Assembly (NCBI RefSeq): GCF_900156525.1
Contig: NZ_FTPS01000001.1
Location: 558,001 to 622,000 of the forward strand
Origin: Pontibaca methylaminivorans
GTDB taxonomy: Bacteria > Pseudomonadota > Alphaproteobacteria > Rhodobacterales > Rhodobacteraceae
Direction: 5' to 3'
Length of the DNA stretch: 64,000 nt
The notes under the pieces were generated by a model. It made no database searches, had not been told where the DNA came from, and saw nothing but the letters and a program-made list of their open reading frames with translations. Position numbers and translations under genes: made by a program. Shown piece after piece: positions 27,331-36,247 of this stretch (position 1 is the first letter of the stretch; each line of letters begins with the position of its first letter).

Positions 27331-28446
27331 TCAGCCGCGGGCCGAAAGCCCCTCGTCCAGCAGACCGCGCACCACCCCGGGGGGCACGTCCGAAGTGACG
27401 AAAGCCTTGCCGATGCCGCGCGCCAGCACAAAGCGCAGTTGCCCGTCCACCACCTTCTTGTCCTGCGCCATGAGCGAAAGCAGCCCCTCCGCATCCGGCA
27501 GGGGGCCGGCGATATCGGCAAGGTCGGTCTTCATCCCCATGTCGCGCAGATGGGCGCGCACGCGGCTCGGCTCTTCCTGCGGGCACAGGCCAAGCCGCGC
27601 CGACAGGTCAAAGGCCAGCGCGCAGCCGATCGCCACGCCCTCGCCATGCAGCAGCCGGTCGGAATAGCCGGTCGCGGCCTCGAGCGCATGGCAGAAGGTA
27701 TGCCCGAGGTTCAGCAGCGCGCGATCGCCCTGTTCGGTCTCGTCGCGGGCGACGATATCGGCCTTCATCTGCACCGAGCGCCTGACCGCCGCGACCCGCG
27801 CCGCCATGTCGCCACCGGCCAGCCGCGGCCCCTCCTGTTCCAGCCAGGCAAAGAACTCCGCATCGCCGAGCAGGCCGTATTTCACCACCTCGCCATAGCC
27901 GGCGATGAAATCGCGCGGCGTGAGCGTGCCAAGCGCGCCGGTATCCGCAAGCACGAGCGAGGGCTGGTGAAAGGCACCGATCAGGTTCTTGCCATGGGCG
28001 GAGTTGATCCCGGTCTTGCCGCCGACCGAACTGTCCACCTGCGCAAGAAGCGAGGTCGGGATCTGCACGAAGCGCACGCCCCGGCGCAGCACCGCCGCGG
28101 CAAATCCGGCAAGATCGCCGATCACCCCGCCGCCGAGCGCGATCACCACATCGCGGCGTTCGACCCGCTGCCCGAGCAGCCATTCCACCGCGCGGGTGAA
28201 TTCGGGCCAGCCCTTGGTCGCCTCCCCCGGCGGAAGCGCGAGCGCCTCCATCGCGATCCCGGCCCGCGCCAGTCCCTCGCGCAGCGGATCAAGGTAAAGC
28301 CCGGCGACGGTCTCGTCGCTCAGGACGGCCACGCGGCGGCGCACCAGCAGCGGCGCGATCAGGTCGCCGGCCTCGGCGATCAGGCCGGGGCCGATCTCGA
28401 CATCATAGGCGCGTTCGCCAAGGGGCACATGGACCCGCTCTCTCAT
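27331..28446 (-). CDS. aroB: 3-dehydroquinate synthase
   Basis: AroB cyclises DAHP to 3-dehydroquinate, the second step of the shikimate pathway. The 371-residue protein has the NAD-binding ALGGGVIGDLAGFAAAVLRRGV, the QIPTSLLAQVDSSVGGKTGIN signature with catalytic residues, and metal ligands in LNLGHTFCHALEAATGY and HGEGVAIG. It starts 13 bases after the aroK stop, and the two form an operon seen in many bacteria. Confidence 0.97.
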   Translation of the reverse strand: MRERVHVPLGERAYDVEIGPGLIAEAGDLIAPLLVRRRVAVLSDETVAGLYLDPLREGLARAGIAMEALALPPGEATKGWPEFTRAVEWLLGQRVERRDVVIALGGGVIGDLAGFAAAVLRRGVRFVQIPTSLLAQVDSSVGGKTGINSAHGKNLIGAFHQPSLVLADTGALGTLTPRDFIAGYGEVVKYGLLGDAEFFAWLEQEGPRLAGGDMAARVAAVRRSVQMKADIVARDETEQGDRALLNLGHTFCHALEAATGYSDRLLHGEGVAIGCALAFDLSARLGLCPQEEPSRVRAHLRDMGMKTDLADIAGPLPDAEGLLSLMAQDKKVVDGQLRFVLARGIGKAFVTSDVPPGVVRGLLDEGLSARG

Positions 28447-28459
28447 GGCTCATTGCCTT

Positions 28460-29077
28460 TCATTGTTCCCCGCCGGGCGCCGCCCCGCCCGTTTCCAGCA
28501 CATCCGGCCGCGTGGCGAGCTTTTCGATCACCCGGTCAACCATGGTCTCGATCGGGATCCGGCGCCCCGAGCGCACGGCGAGTTCCGCCTTGGCGTAGAA
28601 CGGCACACGTTCGCCGTAAAGGCGCGCAAGCGTGGCCTGCGGATCGGCCGTCTGCAGGAGCGGACGGGTATTGCGGTGGCGCACCCGCTCCCACAGCACG
28701 TCAAGCTCGGCCTGCAGCCAGAGCGCGACCCCGTTGCGGGCGATGATCTCGCGATTCCGGCCGGACAGGAACGCGCCGCCGCCGGTCGAAAGGATCACCG
28801 GCGCCTCTGCCCGCATGAGCCGGTCGATGACTTCGGTTTCGCGCGCGCGAAAGAAGGCCTCGCCGTCGCGGGCAAAGATTTCGGGGATGCTCATGTTCGC
28901 CGCCGCCTCGATCTCGGCATCGCTGTCGAGAAAGGGCACGCCGAGCCGCGCCGCAAGGGCGCGCCCCACCGCGGTCTTGCCCGCCCCCATCATGCCGACC
29001 ATGGCCACGGTTTTCCTGAGGCGGCCGGGATTTGTCCCCATGCTGCCCGGATTCGGGCTCTGTTCGATCTCGCGCAT
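28460..29077 (-). CDS. aroK: Shikimate kinase
   Basis: AroK phosphorylates shikimate at O3. The 205-residue protein has the P-loop GMMGAGKT (about 28-35), the shikimate-site DSDAEIE, the GEAFFRARETEVI lid/substrate region and VILSTGGGAFL. Its first roughly 20 residues are extra compared with short family members; an internal ATG at 29041 is a possible alternative start, as neither site has a strong ribosome-binding sequence. It heads the aroK-aroB operon and is divergent from a small membrane protein gene. Confidence 0.95.
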   Translation of the reverse strand: MREIEQSPNPGSMGTNPGRLRKTVAMVGMMGAGKTAVGRALAARLGVPFLDSDAEIEAAANMSIPEIFARDGEAFFRARETEVIDRLMRAEAPVILSTGGGAFLSGRNREIIARNGVALWLQAELDVLWERVRHRNTRPLLQTADPQATLARLYGERVPFYAKAELAVRSGRRIPIETMVDRVIEKLATRPDVLETGGAAPGGEQ

Positions 29078-29157
29078 GTTGTCTTGAATGACGGGATATT
29101 GCAGAAAAGACCATATACAAGTTGCGCAGAACGCAGCAGCGGGCAGTGAGGTCCCCC

Positions 29158-29307
29158 ATGGGCAGACTCTTCAAGTTCATCATCTTTCTCGTCGTCCTCG
29201 CCTTTGTCGCGCTGGTCGCCTACGCTTATGTCGGCCCGTGGTTCGGGGTGGATTTCAGCGCCCCGCAAAGCGAGATTCGCCGTCCGGTGACACTGGATGG
29301 TCAATAG
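29158..29307 (+). CDS. Small single-pass membrane protein, unknown function
   Basis: A 49-residue product starting at the ATG at 29158 has one clear transmembrane helix (FIIFLVVLAFVALVAYAYV) and a short hydrophilic tail with the segment GPWFGVDFSAPQSEIRRPV. An upstream ATG at 29122 would add a basic 12-residue leader. Its last 11 bases overlap the next gene, implying coupled translation. I do not recognise it, but the clean helix plus overlap make it a real small gene. Confidence 0.72.
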   Translation: MGRLFKFIIFLVVLAFVALVAYAYVGPWFGVDFSAPQSEIRRPVTLDGQ

Positions 29308-30832
29308 GACGGGGGTTCTGCTGGCGCTGCTGCTGGCCCTGCCATCCGGCCTGCGGGCCGAGGCACCGCTTTCGGCGATCGACTGGCTGAACGACCCCGA
29401 TTCGTCGGATTACACCGGCCCCGTGCTGCTGGAGCCGCCGGTAAGCAGTTCGGCGCGCAAACCCAAAATCCGCGTGACCCCGCTCGATTCAGGCGGCAAG
29501 CCGGTCGGGCTCGTGCCCGGCTCGGTGACCGGCCTGCCCGCCAATCTCTGGGCCGGGAGCGAGGTCGAGCAACTTACCACCCTGATCAGGACTGCGCGGA
29601 TCCGCGACTTTCCCGCGCTCCAGTCGCTGTTCTTCACGCTGCTTCTGGCCGAGACCAACCCGCCCCCGGGAGAGGAGGACGCCGAACGCCTGCTGCTGGC
29701 GCGGCTCGACCGCCTGATCGACCTCGGCGCCGTCGATCCGGCGCGCGAACTGGTGAAAGCCGCGGGGCCCGGGCGCAATGCGGCGCGATTCGCCCGCTGG
29801 TTCGACAGTTCGCTGCTGACCGGTGACGAGGACCGCAGCTGCGCCCTGCTGATGGAAAAGCCCCATCTCGCGCCCTCGCTTGCTGCGCGCATCTTCTGTA
29901 CCGCGCGAACCGGCGACTGGGCAGGGGCGATGCTGCTGCTCGAATCGGCCCGCGCGCTCGACCTTCTGCCGCAGCGCGACCTGGCGCTGCTCGATCGCTT
30001 CGTTGATGCCGAACTGTCCGAGGATGCGCGCGCCCTGCCCCCGCCCGACAATCCCGATCCGCTGACCTTCCGCCTTTACGAGACGATCGGCGAGCGCCTG
30101 CCGACCAGCGACCTGCCGCGGGCCTTTGCCACCGCCGACCTGCGCGATGTGGCCGGCTGGAAGGCCCAGATCGAGGCGGCCGAGCGGCTCGTGCGCTCCG
30201 GCGCGCTGGCCCCGAACCAGTTGCTCGGCTTCTATACGGCGCGCGCGCCCGCAGCCTCGGGCGGGGTATGGGAGCGCGTCGCCGCGGTGCAGCGGTTCGA
30301 GACCGCGCTCGATTCCGGCAGCGCCTCCGCCATCGGAAAGACCCTGCCGCTGGTCTGGACGGCGATGCAGGACAGCGGGCTCGAAGTGCCCTTTGCCACG
30401 CTGCTGTCCGAGCGGCTCGCGGAGCTCGACCTCGGGCCGGGCGCGGCGCAGGATCTGCTCTGGCACATCCGCCTGCTCGGCCCGGGCTATGAAGCGGCGG
30501 CGCAGGCCCCCCATCGCCGGAGCGCCGAAAACGATTTCCTGGCGGCGCTGGCGCGCGGCCGGCCGGGCGATGCGCCGGCCCCGACCCCGCTTGCCGAGGC
30601 GATCGCGAAAGGGTTTGCCGCCGACGCACGCCCGGCCGACGACCTGCAGGAGGCCCTTGCCGGCGGTCGTCTTGGCGAGGTCATCCTGCGCACCATCGTC
30701 CTTTTCGACACCGGGGCCGAGGGCAACCTGCCGGAACTCGCCGGCGCGCTCGCCACCCTGCGCCGGGTCGGGCTCGAGGACACGGCGCGCCGGGCGGCGT
30801 TGCAGATCATGCTGCTCGAGCGGCGCACATGA
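29297..30832 (+). CDS. Large exported protein of unknown function upstream of xerD
   Basis: The 511-residue product begins with a signal peptide (VLLALLLALPSGLRAEA) and is otherwise alpha-helical, leucine- and alanine-rich, with repeated motifs (for example RTARIRDFPALQSLFFTLLL, ERLLLARLDRLIDLGAVDPARELVKAAG) that look like TPR/HEAT-style solenoid repeats. No catalytic motif is apparent. It overlaps the small membrane protein gene by 11 bases and xerD by 4 (ATGA), so the three probably form one operon. A periplasmic scaffold role is only a guess. Confidence 0.78.
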   Translation: MVNRTGVLLALLLALPSGLRAEAPLSAIDWLNDPDSSDYTGPVLLEPPVSSSARKPKIRVTPLDSGGKPVGLVPGSVTGLPANLWAGSEVEQLTTLIRTARIRDFPALQSLFFTLLLAETNPPPGEEDAERLLLARLDRLIDLGAVDPARELVKAAGPGRNAARFARWFDSSLLTGDEDRSCALLMEKPHLAPSLAARIFCTARTGDWAGAMLLLESARALDLLPQRDLALLDRFVDAELSEDARALPPPDNPDPLTFRLYETIGERLPTSDLPRAFATADLRDVAGWKAQIEAAERLVRSGALAPNQLLGFYTARAPAASGGVWERVAAVQRFETALDSGSASAIGKTLPLVWTAMQDSGLEVPFATLLSERLAELDLGPGAAQDLLWHIRLLGPGYEAAAQAPHRRSAENDFLAALARGRPGDAPAPTPLAEAIAKGFAADARPADDLQEALAGGRLGEVILRTIVLFDTGAEGNLPELAGALATLRRVGLEDTARRAALQIMLLERRT

Positions 30833-31785
30833 GCGGTGGGCCGGCCGGGGATCACGGCTGGATCGCCCGGTTTCTCGAGGCGCAGGCGGCGGAACTCGGC
30901 GCCGCCACCAACACGCTGCTGGCCTATGGGCGCGATCTCAAGGATTTTTCCGCCTGGCTGTCGCCCGGCGCGGGCGGATTCGCGGGTGTCACGCAGGAAT
31001 GCATCGAATCCTACCTGCTGCATTGCGACGCGCAGGGACTGGCGACATCGACCCGGGCGCGCCGCCTTTCGGCGATCCGCCAGCTTTACCGCTTTGCCTT
31101 CGACGAGGGCTGGCGCAGCGACAATCCCGCGATCCGCATTTCCGGCCCCGGCCGCAGCCGCCGACTTCCCGGCACGCTCGGCATGGAAGAGGTGGACCGG
31201 CTCCTTGCCGCGGCGCGCGCCAGCGGGCGCGACGACATGGCGCGGGTGCGCAATACCTGTCTGCTCGAACTGCTCTATGCCACCGGGATGCGGGTGTCGG
31301 AACTCGTGGCCCTGCCCGTTTCCGCCGCGCGCGGCGATCCCCGCCTGCTGCTGGTCCGCGGCAAGGGCGGCAAGGAACGGATGGTGCCGCTCTCGCCCCC
31401 GGCGCGCGAGGCGCTCGCCACATGGCTGCGCCTGCGCGACGCGGCGGAGTCCGGGCGCCGGGCGGAAGCGGGCGCAGGCGCGGGCGGCTCGCCGTTCCTG
31501 TTCCCGTCGCGCGGGAAAAGCGGGCACCTGACCCGCAACCGGTTCTATCTGCTGATCAAGGAACTTGCCGTCGCCGCCGGGGTTGCGCCCTCGCGCGTCA
31601 CGCCGCACCGCCTGCGCCATGCCTTTGCCACCCATCTGCTTGAAAACGGGGCCGATCTGCGCTCGATCCAGATGCTGCTCGGCCATGCCGACCTTGCCAC
31701 GACGGAAATCTATACCCATGTGCTCGAGGCGCGGCTGCGCGATCTGGTGCTGACGCATCATCCGCTCGCCCGCGATGCGCAGTGA
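30829..31785 (+). CDS. xerD: Site-specific tyrosine recombinase XerD
   Basis: XerD with XerC resolves chromosome dimers at dif. The 318-residue protein has an N-terminal SAM-like domain (8-95) and catalytic residues R155 (TGMRVSEL), K179 (RGKGGKER), H260, R263 (HRLRH), H286 (LGHADL) and Y295 (TEIYTHV). Compared with E. coli XerD there is a small insertion of roughly 16 residues (about 203-222) in the catalytic domain, rich in alanine and glycine. The gene overlaps the unknown exported protein gene. No recombination targets or mobile genes lie nearby, which supports the housekeeping role over an integrase. Confidence 0.93.
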   Translation: MSGGPAGDHGWIARFLEAQAAELGAATNTLLAYGRDLKDFSAWLSPGAGGFAGVTQECIESYLLHCDAQGLATSTRARRLSAIRQLYRFAFDEGWRSDNPAIRISGPGRSRRLPGTLGMEEVDRLLAAARASGRDDMARVRNTCLLELLYATGMRVSELVALPVSAARGDPRLLLVRGKGGKERMVPLSPPAREALATWLRLRDAAESGRRAEAGAGAGGSPFLFPSRGKSGHLTRNRFYLLIKELAVAAGVAPSRVTPHRLRHAFATHLLENGADLRSIQMLLGHADLATTEIYTHVLEARLRDLVLTHHPLARDAQ

Positions 31786-31804
31786 CGGGGGCGCGGCGTG
31801 GCGC

Positions 31805-31833
31805 TTGATCGCCCGGCGCCGCACCTCCATAAA
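31805..31833 (+). promoter_or_regulatory. Promoter upstream of the CorC-like gene
   Basis: A -35 TTGATC (31805-31810) and a -10 CATAAA (31828-31833) are 17 bases apart, placing the start about 25 bases before the gene at 31866. Each element matches four or five of six consensus bases. Confidence 0.45.
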
Positions 31834-31865
31834 CGACAACAGCCCAATCACGGGAACGGAACATC

Positions 31866-33164
31866 ATGGCGTCTGTATTCGACAGCGCATTCTGGATCAC
31901 CAGCACGGCGATCATCCTGCTGGTCGCGGTTTCGGCGTTTTTCTCCGGCTCTGAAACCGCGCTGACGGCGGCGTCGCGGGCCAAGCTGCGGGTGCAGGCC
32001 GACAAGGGGTCTCGCGGCGCCGAGCGCGCGCTCGGGATCACCGACGACAATGAACGGCTGATCGGCTCGGTATTGCTTGGCAACAACCTGGTGAACATCC
32101 TGTCTGCCTCGCTCGCCACGGCGCTGTTCACGCGCATCTTCGGCGACAACGGCGTGGCGCTTGCGACGCTGATGATGACGTTTCTCGTGCTGATCTTCGG
32201 TGAAGTGCTGCCCAAGACCTATGCCATCAGCAATCCCGAGCGTGTCTCTGCCCTGATCGCGCCCGGCATCGCCGTGGTGGTGCGGGTGTTTGCGCCGGTG
32301 GTCGGGGCCGTGCGGATCCTCGTGCGCCTGCTGCTGCGCTCGCTCGGGGTGCGGGTCGATCCCGACAGCCACATTCTTGCCGTGCGCGAGGAAATCGCCG
32401 GCACGCTGCAGCTTGGTCATTCCGAGGGGCTTGTCGAAAAGGAAGACCGCGACCGCATTCTCGGCGCGCTCGATCTTGCCGATCGCACGGTCGAGGAAAT
32501 CATGCTCCATCGTTCGGGAATCGAGATGATCGACGCGGACGAGCCGGCCGATACGATTCTCCAGCAATGTATCGACAGCCCGCATACGCGGCTCCCGGTC
32601 TATCGCAACGAGCCCGAGAACATCATCGGCGTGATCCATGCCAAGGATCTGCTGCGCACCATCTATCAGCAGGTCAGCGCCGGGGCCGAGGGGCACGAGG
32701 CGCTCCGGCATTTCCGCATCACCGATGTGGCGATGCCGCCCTATTTCATCCCCGAGACGACGACGCTCGACGACCAGATGCGCCAGTTCCTGCGCATGCG
32801 CACGCATTTCGCGCTGGTGGTGGATGAATACGGCAGCCTGCGCGGGCTGATCACGCTCGAGGACATCCTCGAGGAGATCGTGGGCGAGATCACCGACGAA
32901 TTCGACCCCGACGCCGATTCCCCGGTCAAGCGCACCGAGGACGGGCAGTTCCTGATCGACGGCGCCATGACCATCCGCGACCTGAACCGCGCGACCGACT
33001 GGAACCTTCCCGACGACGAGGCCAACACCGTCGCCGGGCTGGTGATTCACGAGGCGCAGATGATTCCGACCGTGGGGCAGGTGTTTTCCTTCCACGGTTT
33101 CCGCTTCGAGGTGATCGCGCGCGACGGCAACCGCGTGACCGGGCTCAAGATCCGCCCGCTCTAG
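31866..33164 (+). CDS. CNNM/CBS membrane protein of the CorC/HlyC family
   Basis: The 432-residue protein has an N-terminal CNNM (DUF21) membrane domain (about 1-190) with several helices and GEVLPKTYAI, then two CBS modules (about 205-330; MLHRSGIEMIDADEPADTIL, MPPYFIPETTTLDDQM), and a C-terminal CorC_HlyC domain (about 345-425; DGAMTIRDLNRATDWNLP). Such proteins are linked to magnesium/cobalt efflux or membrane-metal homeostasis; the older label 'hemolysin' is misleading. A candidate promoter is 35 bases upstream. Confidence 0.9.
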   Translation: MASVFDSAFWITSTAIILLVAVSAFFSGSETALTAASRAKLRVQADKGSRGAERALGITDDNERLIGSVLLGNNLVNILSASLATALFTRIFGDNGVALATLMMTFLVLIFGEVLPKTYAISNPERVSALIAPGIAVVVRVFAPVVGAVRILVRLLLRSLGVRVDPDSHILAVREEIAGTLQLGHSEGLVEKEDRDRILGALDLADRTVEEIMLHRSGIEMIDADEPADTILQQCIDSPHTRLPVYRNEPENIIGVIHAKDLLRTIYQQVSAGAEGHEALRHFRITDVAMPPYFIPETTTLDDQMRQFLRMRTHFALVVDEYGSLRGLITLEDILEEIVGEITDEFDPDADSPVKRTEDGQFLIDGAMTIRDLNRATDWNLPDDEANTVAGLVIHEAQMIPTVGQVFSFHGFRFEVIARDGNRVTGLKIRPL

Positions 33165-33185
33165 ATTCGCCTGCTCTGACCGGTA

Positions 33186-34325
33186 TCATTCCGGGCCTCG
33201 CTCGGGCGCCATGCGATACAGCGCACCGTTATCCTCGGACAGGAACCAGATGCTGCCATCCTCCGCCTCGGCAATGTCGCGGATGCGCAGCGTTTCGGGC
33301 GTTTTGATGCGCTCGATCTCTTCGAGCGGATCGCCCCCCAGCCGGCTGATCAGGTCGAACTTGAGCGCCCCGACAAGGAACTGCCCCTCCCATTCGGGCC
33401 AGAGCCTGCCGGAATAGATCATCATGTCAGAGGGCGCGATGGAGGGATCCCAGTAAAAGGCCGGCTGCTCCATCCCCGCCTTTTCGGTGCCCTCGCCGAT
33501 CCTGGAGCCATCATAATCCGTCCCGTAGGAAATGACCGGCCAGCCGTAATTCGCACCCTTTTCGATGCGGTTGATCTCATCCCCGCCCCTGGCGCCGTGT
33601 TCGACCACCCAGAGCTGCCCCTCGGCGTCGATGGCCGCGCCCTGCGGATTGCGGTGCCCGTAGGACCAGATCCCGGGCAGCGCGTCCGCGTCATCCACGA
33701 ACGGATTGTCCTCGGGCACGCTTCCGTCGCGCTCCAGCCGCACAACGGTGCCGTTGTGGCTGGCGAGGCTCTGCGCCTCGTCGGCGTTCTGGCGCTCGCC
33801 GAGGGTGATGAACAGGCGCCCATCCGGCGCCTCGACCACGCGGGAGCCGAAATGATTGCTGCCGCTGCCCGGATGCACCGCCTCGAAAATGCGCTCGATA
33901 TCCTCGAGTCGGTCCGCCGCATCCGACAGGCGCCCGACGTCGAGCGCCGTCGCCGCGCCATCATCCGTGCGATGCGCATAGGTAAAGAACACCTCGCGGC
34001 TTTCGTCGAAATCCTGCGGCACCATCACATCGAGAAGCCCGCCCTGCCCGCGCGCGTAAACCTCGGGCAGGCCCTCGACCTCCTGCCGCTCGCCGTCCTT
34101 GCCGACATGCCAGAGCCGCCCGCCGCGCTCGGTCACGAGCACGCTTCCATCGGGCAGGAAATCGAACCCCCAGGGGATCTCGAACCCCTCGGCAACCTGC
34201 GTGATTTCATAGGCGCTCGCCTCGGCCTGCCCCGCCCCGGTTCCATCGCCTGCCGCGGCAAGCACCGGAAGACCCCCGCCGGGCAGGGCAATGCAAAGGA
34301 CGGATAGAAGGGCGTTGCGCGACAT
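33186..34325 (-). CDS. Periplasmic PQQ-dependent aldose dehydrogenase (GSDH family)
   Basis: The 379-residue protein has a signal peptide (to about residue 25) and a six-bladed beta-propeller of the soluble glucose/sorbosone dehydrogenase family, as in E. coli YliI. Recognisable blocks include AEGFEIPWGFDFLPDGSVLVTERGGRL, GQGGLLDVM, SNHFGSRVVEAPDGRLFITLGER, YGHRNPQGAAID and VVEHGARGGDEIN, which hold the PQQ/calcium site residues. It likely oxidises aldose sugars in the periplasm and passes electrons to the chain. The ATG at 34325 follows AAGGGAGACGG. It is convergent with the CorC-like gene. Confidence 0.9.
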   Translation of the reverse strand: MSRNALLSVLCIALPGGGLPVLAAAGDGTGAGQAEASAYEITQVAEGFEIPWGFDFLPDGSVLVTERGGRLWHVGKDGERQEVEGLPEVYARGQGGLLDVMVPQDFDESREVFFTYAHRTDDGAATALDVGRLSDAADRLEDIERIFEAVHPGSGSNHFGSRVVEAPDGRLFITLGERQNADEAQSLASHNGTVVRLERDGSVPEDNPFVDDADALPGIWSYGHRNPQGAAIDAEGQLWVVEHGARGGDEINRIEKGANYGWPVISYGTDYDGSRIGEGTEKAGMEQPAFYWDPSIAPSDMMIYSGRLWPEWEGQFLVGALKFDLISRLGGDPLEEIERIKTPETLRIRDIAEAEDGSIWFLSEDNGALYRMAPERGPE

Positions 34326-34352
34326 GGAACCGTCTCCCTTGACCTGTGTCGA

Positions 34353-34380
34353 AAGATAGGGACCGCGCCGCGCCCGTCAA
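34353..34380 (-). promoter_or_regulatory. Promoter of the aldose dehydrogenase gene
   Basis: On the minus strand a -35 TTGACG (34380-34375) and a -10 TATCTT (34358-34353) are separated by 16 bases, giving a leader of about 20 bases. Confidence 0.55.
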
Positions 34381-34409
34381 CGCATGCGCCGAAAATTGCC
34401 GCCGCGAGT

Positions 34410-35939
34410 TCAGCGCTGCCCCTTGAACAGGCTCCCCAATACGCCGCGCACGAGCCGGCGCCCGCTTGCGCCACCAAGCTCGCGCACCACGCTGCGGGCG
34501 AGCGCCTCGCCGATGCCGCCCGCGGCACCCGTGCTGTGCCGGCCGCCGTAGGGGCGCCCGCCGCCCCCGCGGCGCACCGCAGCCTGCCCGCCCTGCCGGT
34601 CATCCAGCCTGTCGTCCTGTCCGGCTGCATCGGCCGCGACACGGGCGCGGGCCTCCAGAAGCTCATAGGCCGATTCACGGTCCACCGCCCGGTCATATTT
34701 TTCGCCCATGGGGCTTTGCTCCATGATCCGGCGGCGTTCGGCCGCGTCGATCGGGCCCAGCTTCGAGGACGGCGGGCGGATCAGGGTGCGCTCGACCATG
34801 CCCGGGACGCCCTTGTCGCCAAGCATCGACGTCACCGCCTCTCCGACACCAACCTCGCGGATCGCTTCCTCGGTCGAAAAGCGGGGATTGTCGCGATAGG
34901 TGCGCGCGGCCTGCACAAGCTTTGCCCGGTCATTCGCGGTAAAGGCACGCAGCGCATGCTGCAGCCGGTTGCCAAGCTGGCCGAGCACGGATTCGGGTAT
35001 ATCCGCCGGATTCTGGGTTACGAAATAGATCCCGACTCCTTTCGAGCGGATCAGCCGGGCAACCTGTTCGATCTTGTTCACCAGCGCCTTCGGGGCGCCG
35101 TCGAACAGCAGATGCGCCTCGTCGAAGAACAGCACGAGCCGGGGCTTGTCCGGGTCGCCGACCTCGGGAAGGGATTCGAACAGTTCGCTCATCAGCCAGA
35201 GCAGGAAGGTCGAATAAAGCGCCGGCGATTGCAGCAGCCGATCGGCGGCGAGGATGTTCACCATCCCCCGTCCGTCCGCGTCGCAGCGCATGAGATCGGC
35301 AAGGTCAAGCGCCGGTTCACCGAAGAACTGCGCCCCGCCCTGGTTTTCCAGCACCAGAAGCCGGCGCTGGATCGCGCTTACCGACGCGGTCGAGACATTG
35401 CCGTAACGCGCGGAAAGTTCGGCCCGGTTCTCGCCGATCCAGAGCAGCAGCGCCTGCAGATCCTTGAAATCAAGCAGCGCGAGCCCCTCTTCATCGGCGA
35501 GGCGGAAGGCGATGTTGATCACCCCTTCCTGCGCTTCGCTGAGATCGAGCAGCCGCGAGATCAGCAGCGGCCCCATGTCCGCCGGTGTGGTGCGGACAGG
35601 GTGCCCCACCTCGCCGAACAGATCCCAGAATGTGACCGGGCAGCCGCGATAGCCATAACCGTCGAGCCCGATCTGCCGCGCGCGATCGGCAAAGGCGGCG
35701 TGCTGCTTTGCCGTCCCGGATCCGGGCAGCGCGAGCCCGCCGATGTCGCCCTTGGCATCCGACAGGAACACCGGCACCCCCGCCTCGCTGAAGCCCTCCG
35801 CGAGGATCTGGAGCGTCACCGTCTTGCCGGTCCCGGTCGCACCGGCAATCAGCCCGTGGCGGTTCGCGTATCGCAGCGCCAGTTCCTGCGCCTCGTCATG
35901 ATCGGGGCCCCCGCCACCGATGAAGATCGCACCGCTCAT
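34410..35939 (-). CDS. HerA-like/YjgR (DUF853) P-loop ATPase
   Basis: The 509-residue protein has the Walker A motif GATGTGKT (33-40), Walker B-like RLVLFFDEAHLLF, and the family's GLALLDFKDLQALLLWI and GVGIYFVTQNPADIP blocks, all typical of the DUF853/YjgR branch of FtsK/HerA helicase-like ATPases. The C-terminal 70 residues are Gly/Arg-rich and end in a basic helix, which could bind nucleic acid or membrane. I chose the ATG at 35939, 11 bases after AGGAGG; an earlier ATG at 35960 lacks such a site. The biological role is unknown in this family. Confidence 0.88.
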   Translation of the reverse strand: MSGAIFIGGGGPDHDEAQELALRYANRHGLIAGATGTGKTVTLQILAEGFSEAGVPVFLSDAKGDIGGLALPGSGTAKQHAAFADRARQIGLDGYGYRGCPVTFWDLFGEVGHPVRTTPADMGPLLISRLLDLSEAQEGVINIAFRLADEEGLALLDFKDLQALLLWIGENRAELSARYGNVSTASVSAIQRRLLVLENQGGAQFFGEPALDLADLMRCDADGRGMVNILAADRLLQSPALYSTFLLWLMSELFESLPEVGDPDKPRLVLFFDEAHLLFDGAPKALVNKIEQVARLIRSKGVGIYFVTQNPADIPESVLGQLGNRLQHALRAFTANDRAKLVQAARTYRDNPRFSTEEAIREVGVGEAVTSMLGDKGVPGMVERTLIRPPSSKLGPIDAAERRRIMEQSPMGEKYDRAVDRESAYELLEARARVAADAAGQDDRLDDRQGGQAAVRRGGGGRPYGGRHSTGAAGGIGEALARSVVRELGGASGRRLVRGVLGSLFKGQR

Positions 35940-35982
35940 ACCTGTTCTTGCCTCCTGCATCCCAAGACAAAGTTAACCTTTC

Positions 35983-36075
35983 TCTGCCAGAGTGGAAATC
36001 ATTCACCGATGCCCCTGGCGGGTGTGAATGTTTCCTCCCTGTCAGACTGGCCGTGCCCTCGGGCACGGCTTTTTT
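35983..36075 (+). ncRNA. Candidate small RNA 1 (two hairpins, CCUCCC linker)
   Basis: A weak -35/-10 (TTGCCT 35948, AGTTAA 35971) precedes a region with a first hairpin (arms 36000-36006 and 36024-36030, inner stem 36011-36019) and an intrinsic terminator (stem 36050-36057/36062-36069, four-base loop, six T). The single-stranded linker 36031-36049 contains TTTCCTCCCT, complementary to a Shine-Dalgarno sequence. This resembles in outline the Rhodobacter CcsR 'cuckoo' RNAs, which expose CCUCCUCCC motifs, although there the motif sits in loops. Confidence 0.45.
36050..36075 (+). terminator. Rho-independent terminator of candidate small RNA 1
   Basis: An 8-bp GC-rich stem (36050-36057 with 36062-36069), a four-base loop and six T residues (36070-36075) make a strong + strand terminator. 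No protein gene ends just upstream. Confidence 0.75.
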
Positions 36076-36182
36076 CCTTACAGGCAAGGAATATTCCTGT
36101 CAGTCCGGTAAAGTGAAAATTTATACGGGATCCTATGGTATTCCCTGTTGACCGGATCATTCCGCCTGCATAACGTCCTGCC

Positions 36183-36247
36183 TTACAAGGTCGGCCAAGT
36201 CCGACGGGGAGGAAAATAAACAAAAAGGGGCCATTGGCCCCTTTTTT
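36183..36247 (+). ncRNA. Candidate small RNA 2 (about 65 nt)
   Basis: A -35 TTGACC (36148-36153) and -10 TAACGT (36171-36176) with a 17-base spacer point to a start near 36183. The predicted transcript has a small hairpin (36190-36194 with 36201-36205), a purine-rich linker with GGGGAGGAAAATAAAC, and an intrinsic terminator at 36222-36247. There is no open reading frame between promoter and terminator, although the linker resembles a ribosome site. Confidence 0.42.
36222..36247 (+). terminator. Rho-independent terminator of candidate small RNA 2
   Basis: Stem 36227-36232/36236-36241 with a three-base loop, flanked by five A on the left and six T on the right, is a textbook (possibly bidirectional) intrinsic terminator with no upstream protein gene on either strand. 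Confidence 0.78.

Noticed and set aside
30829-31785. Phage or integron integrase
   Set aside because: The catalytic spacing and length fit XerD, and no attachment sites, cassettes or phage genes surround it.
33186-34325. Gluconolactonase-type propeller
   Set aside because: The conserved blocks match the PQQ-dependent GSDH/YliI family, not SMP-30.
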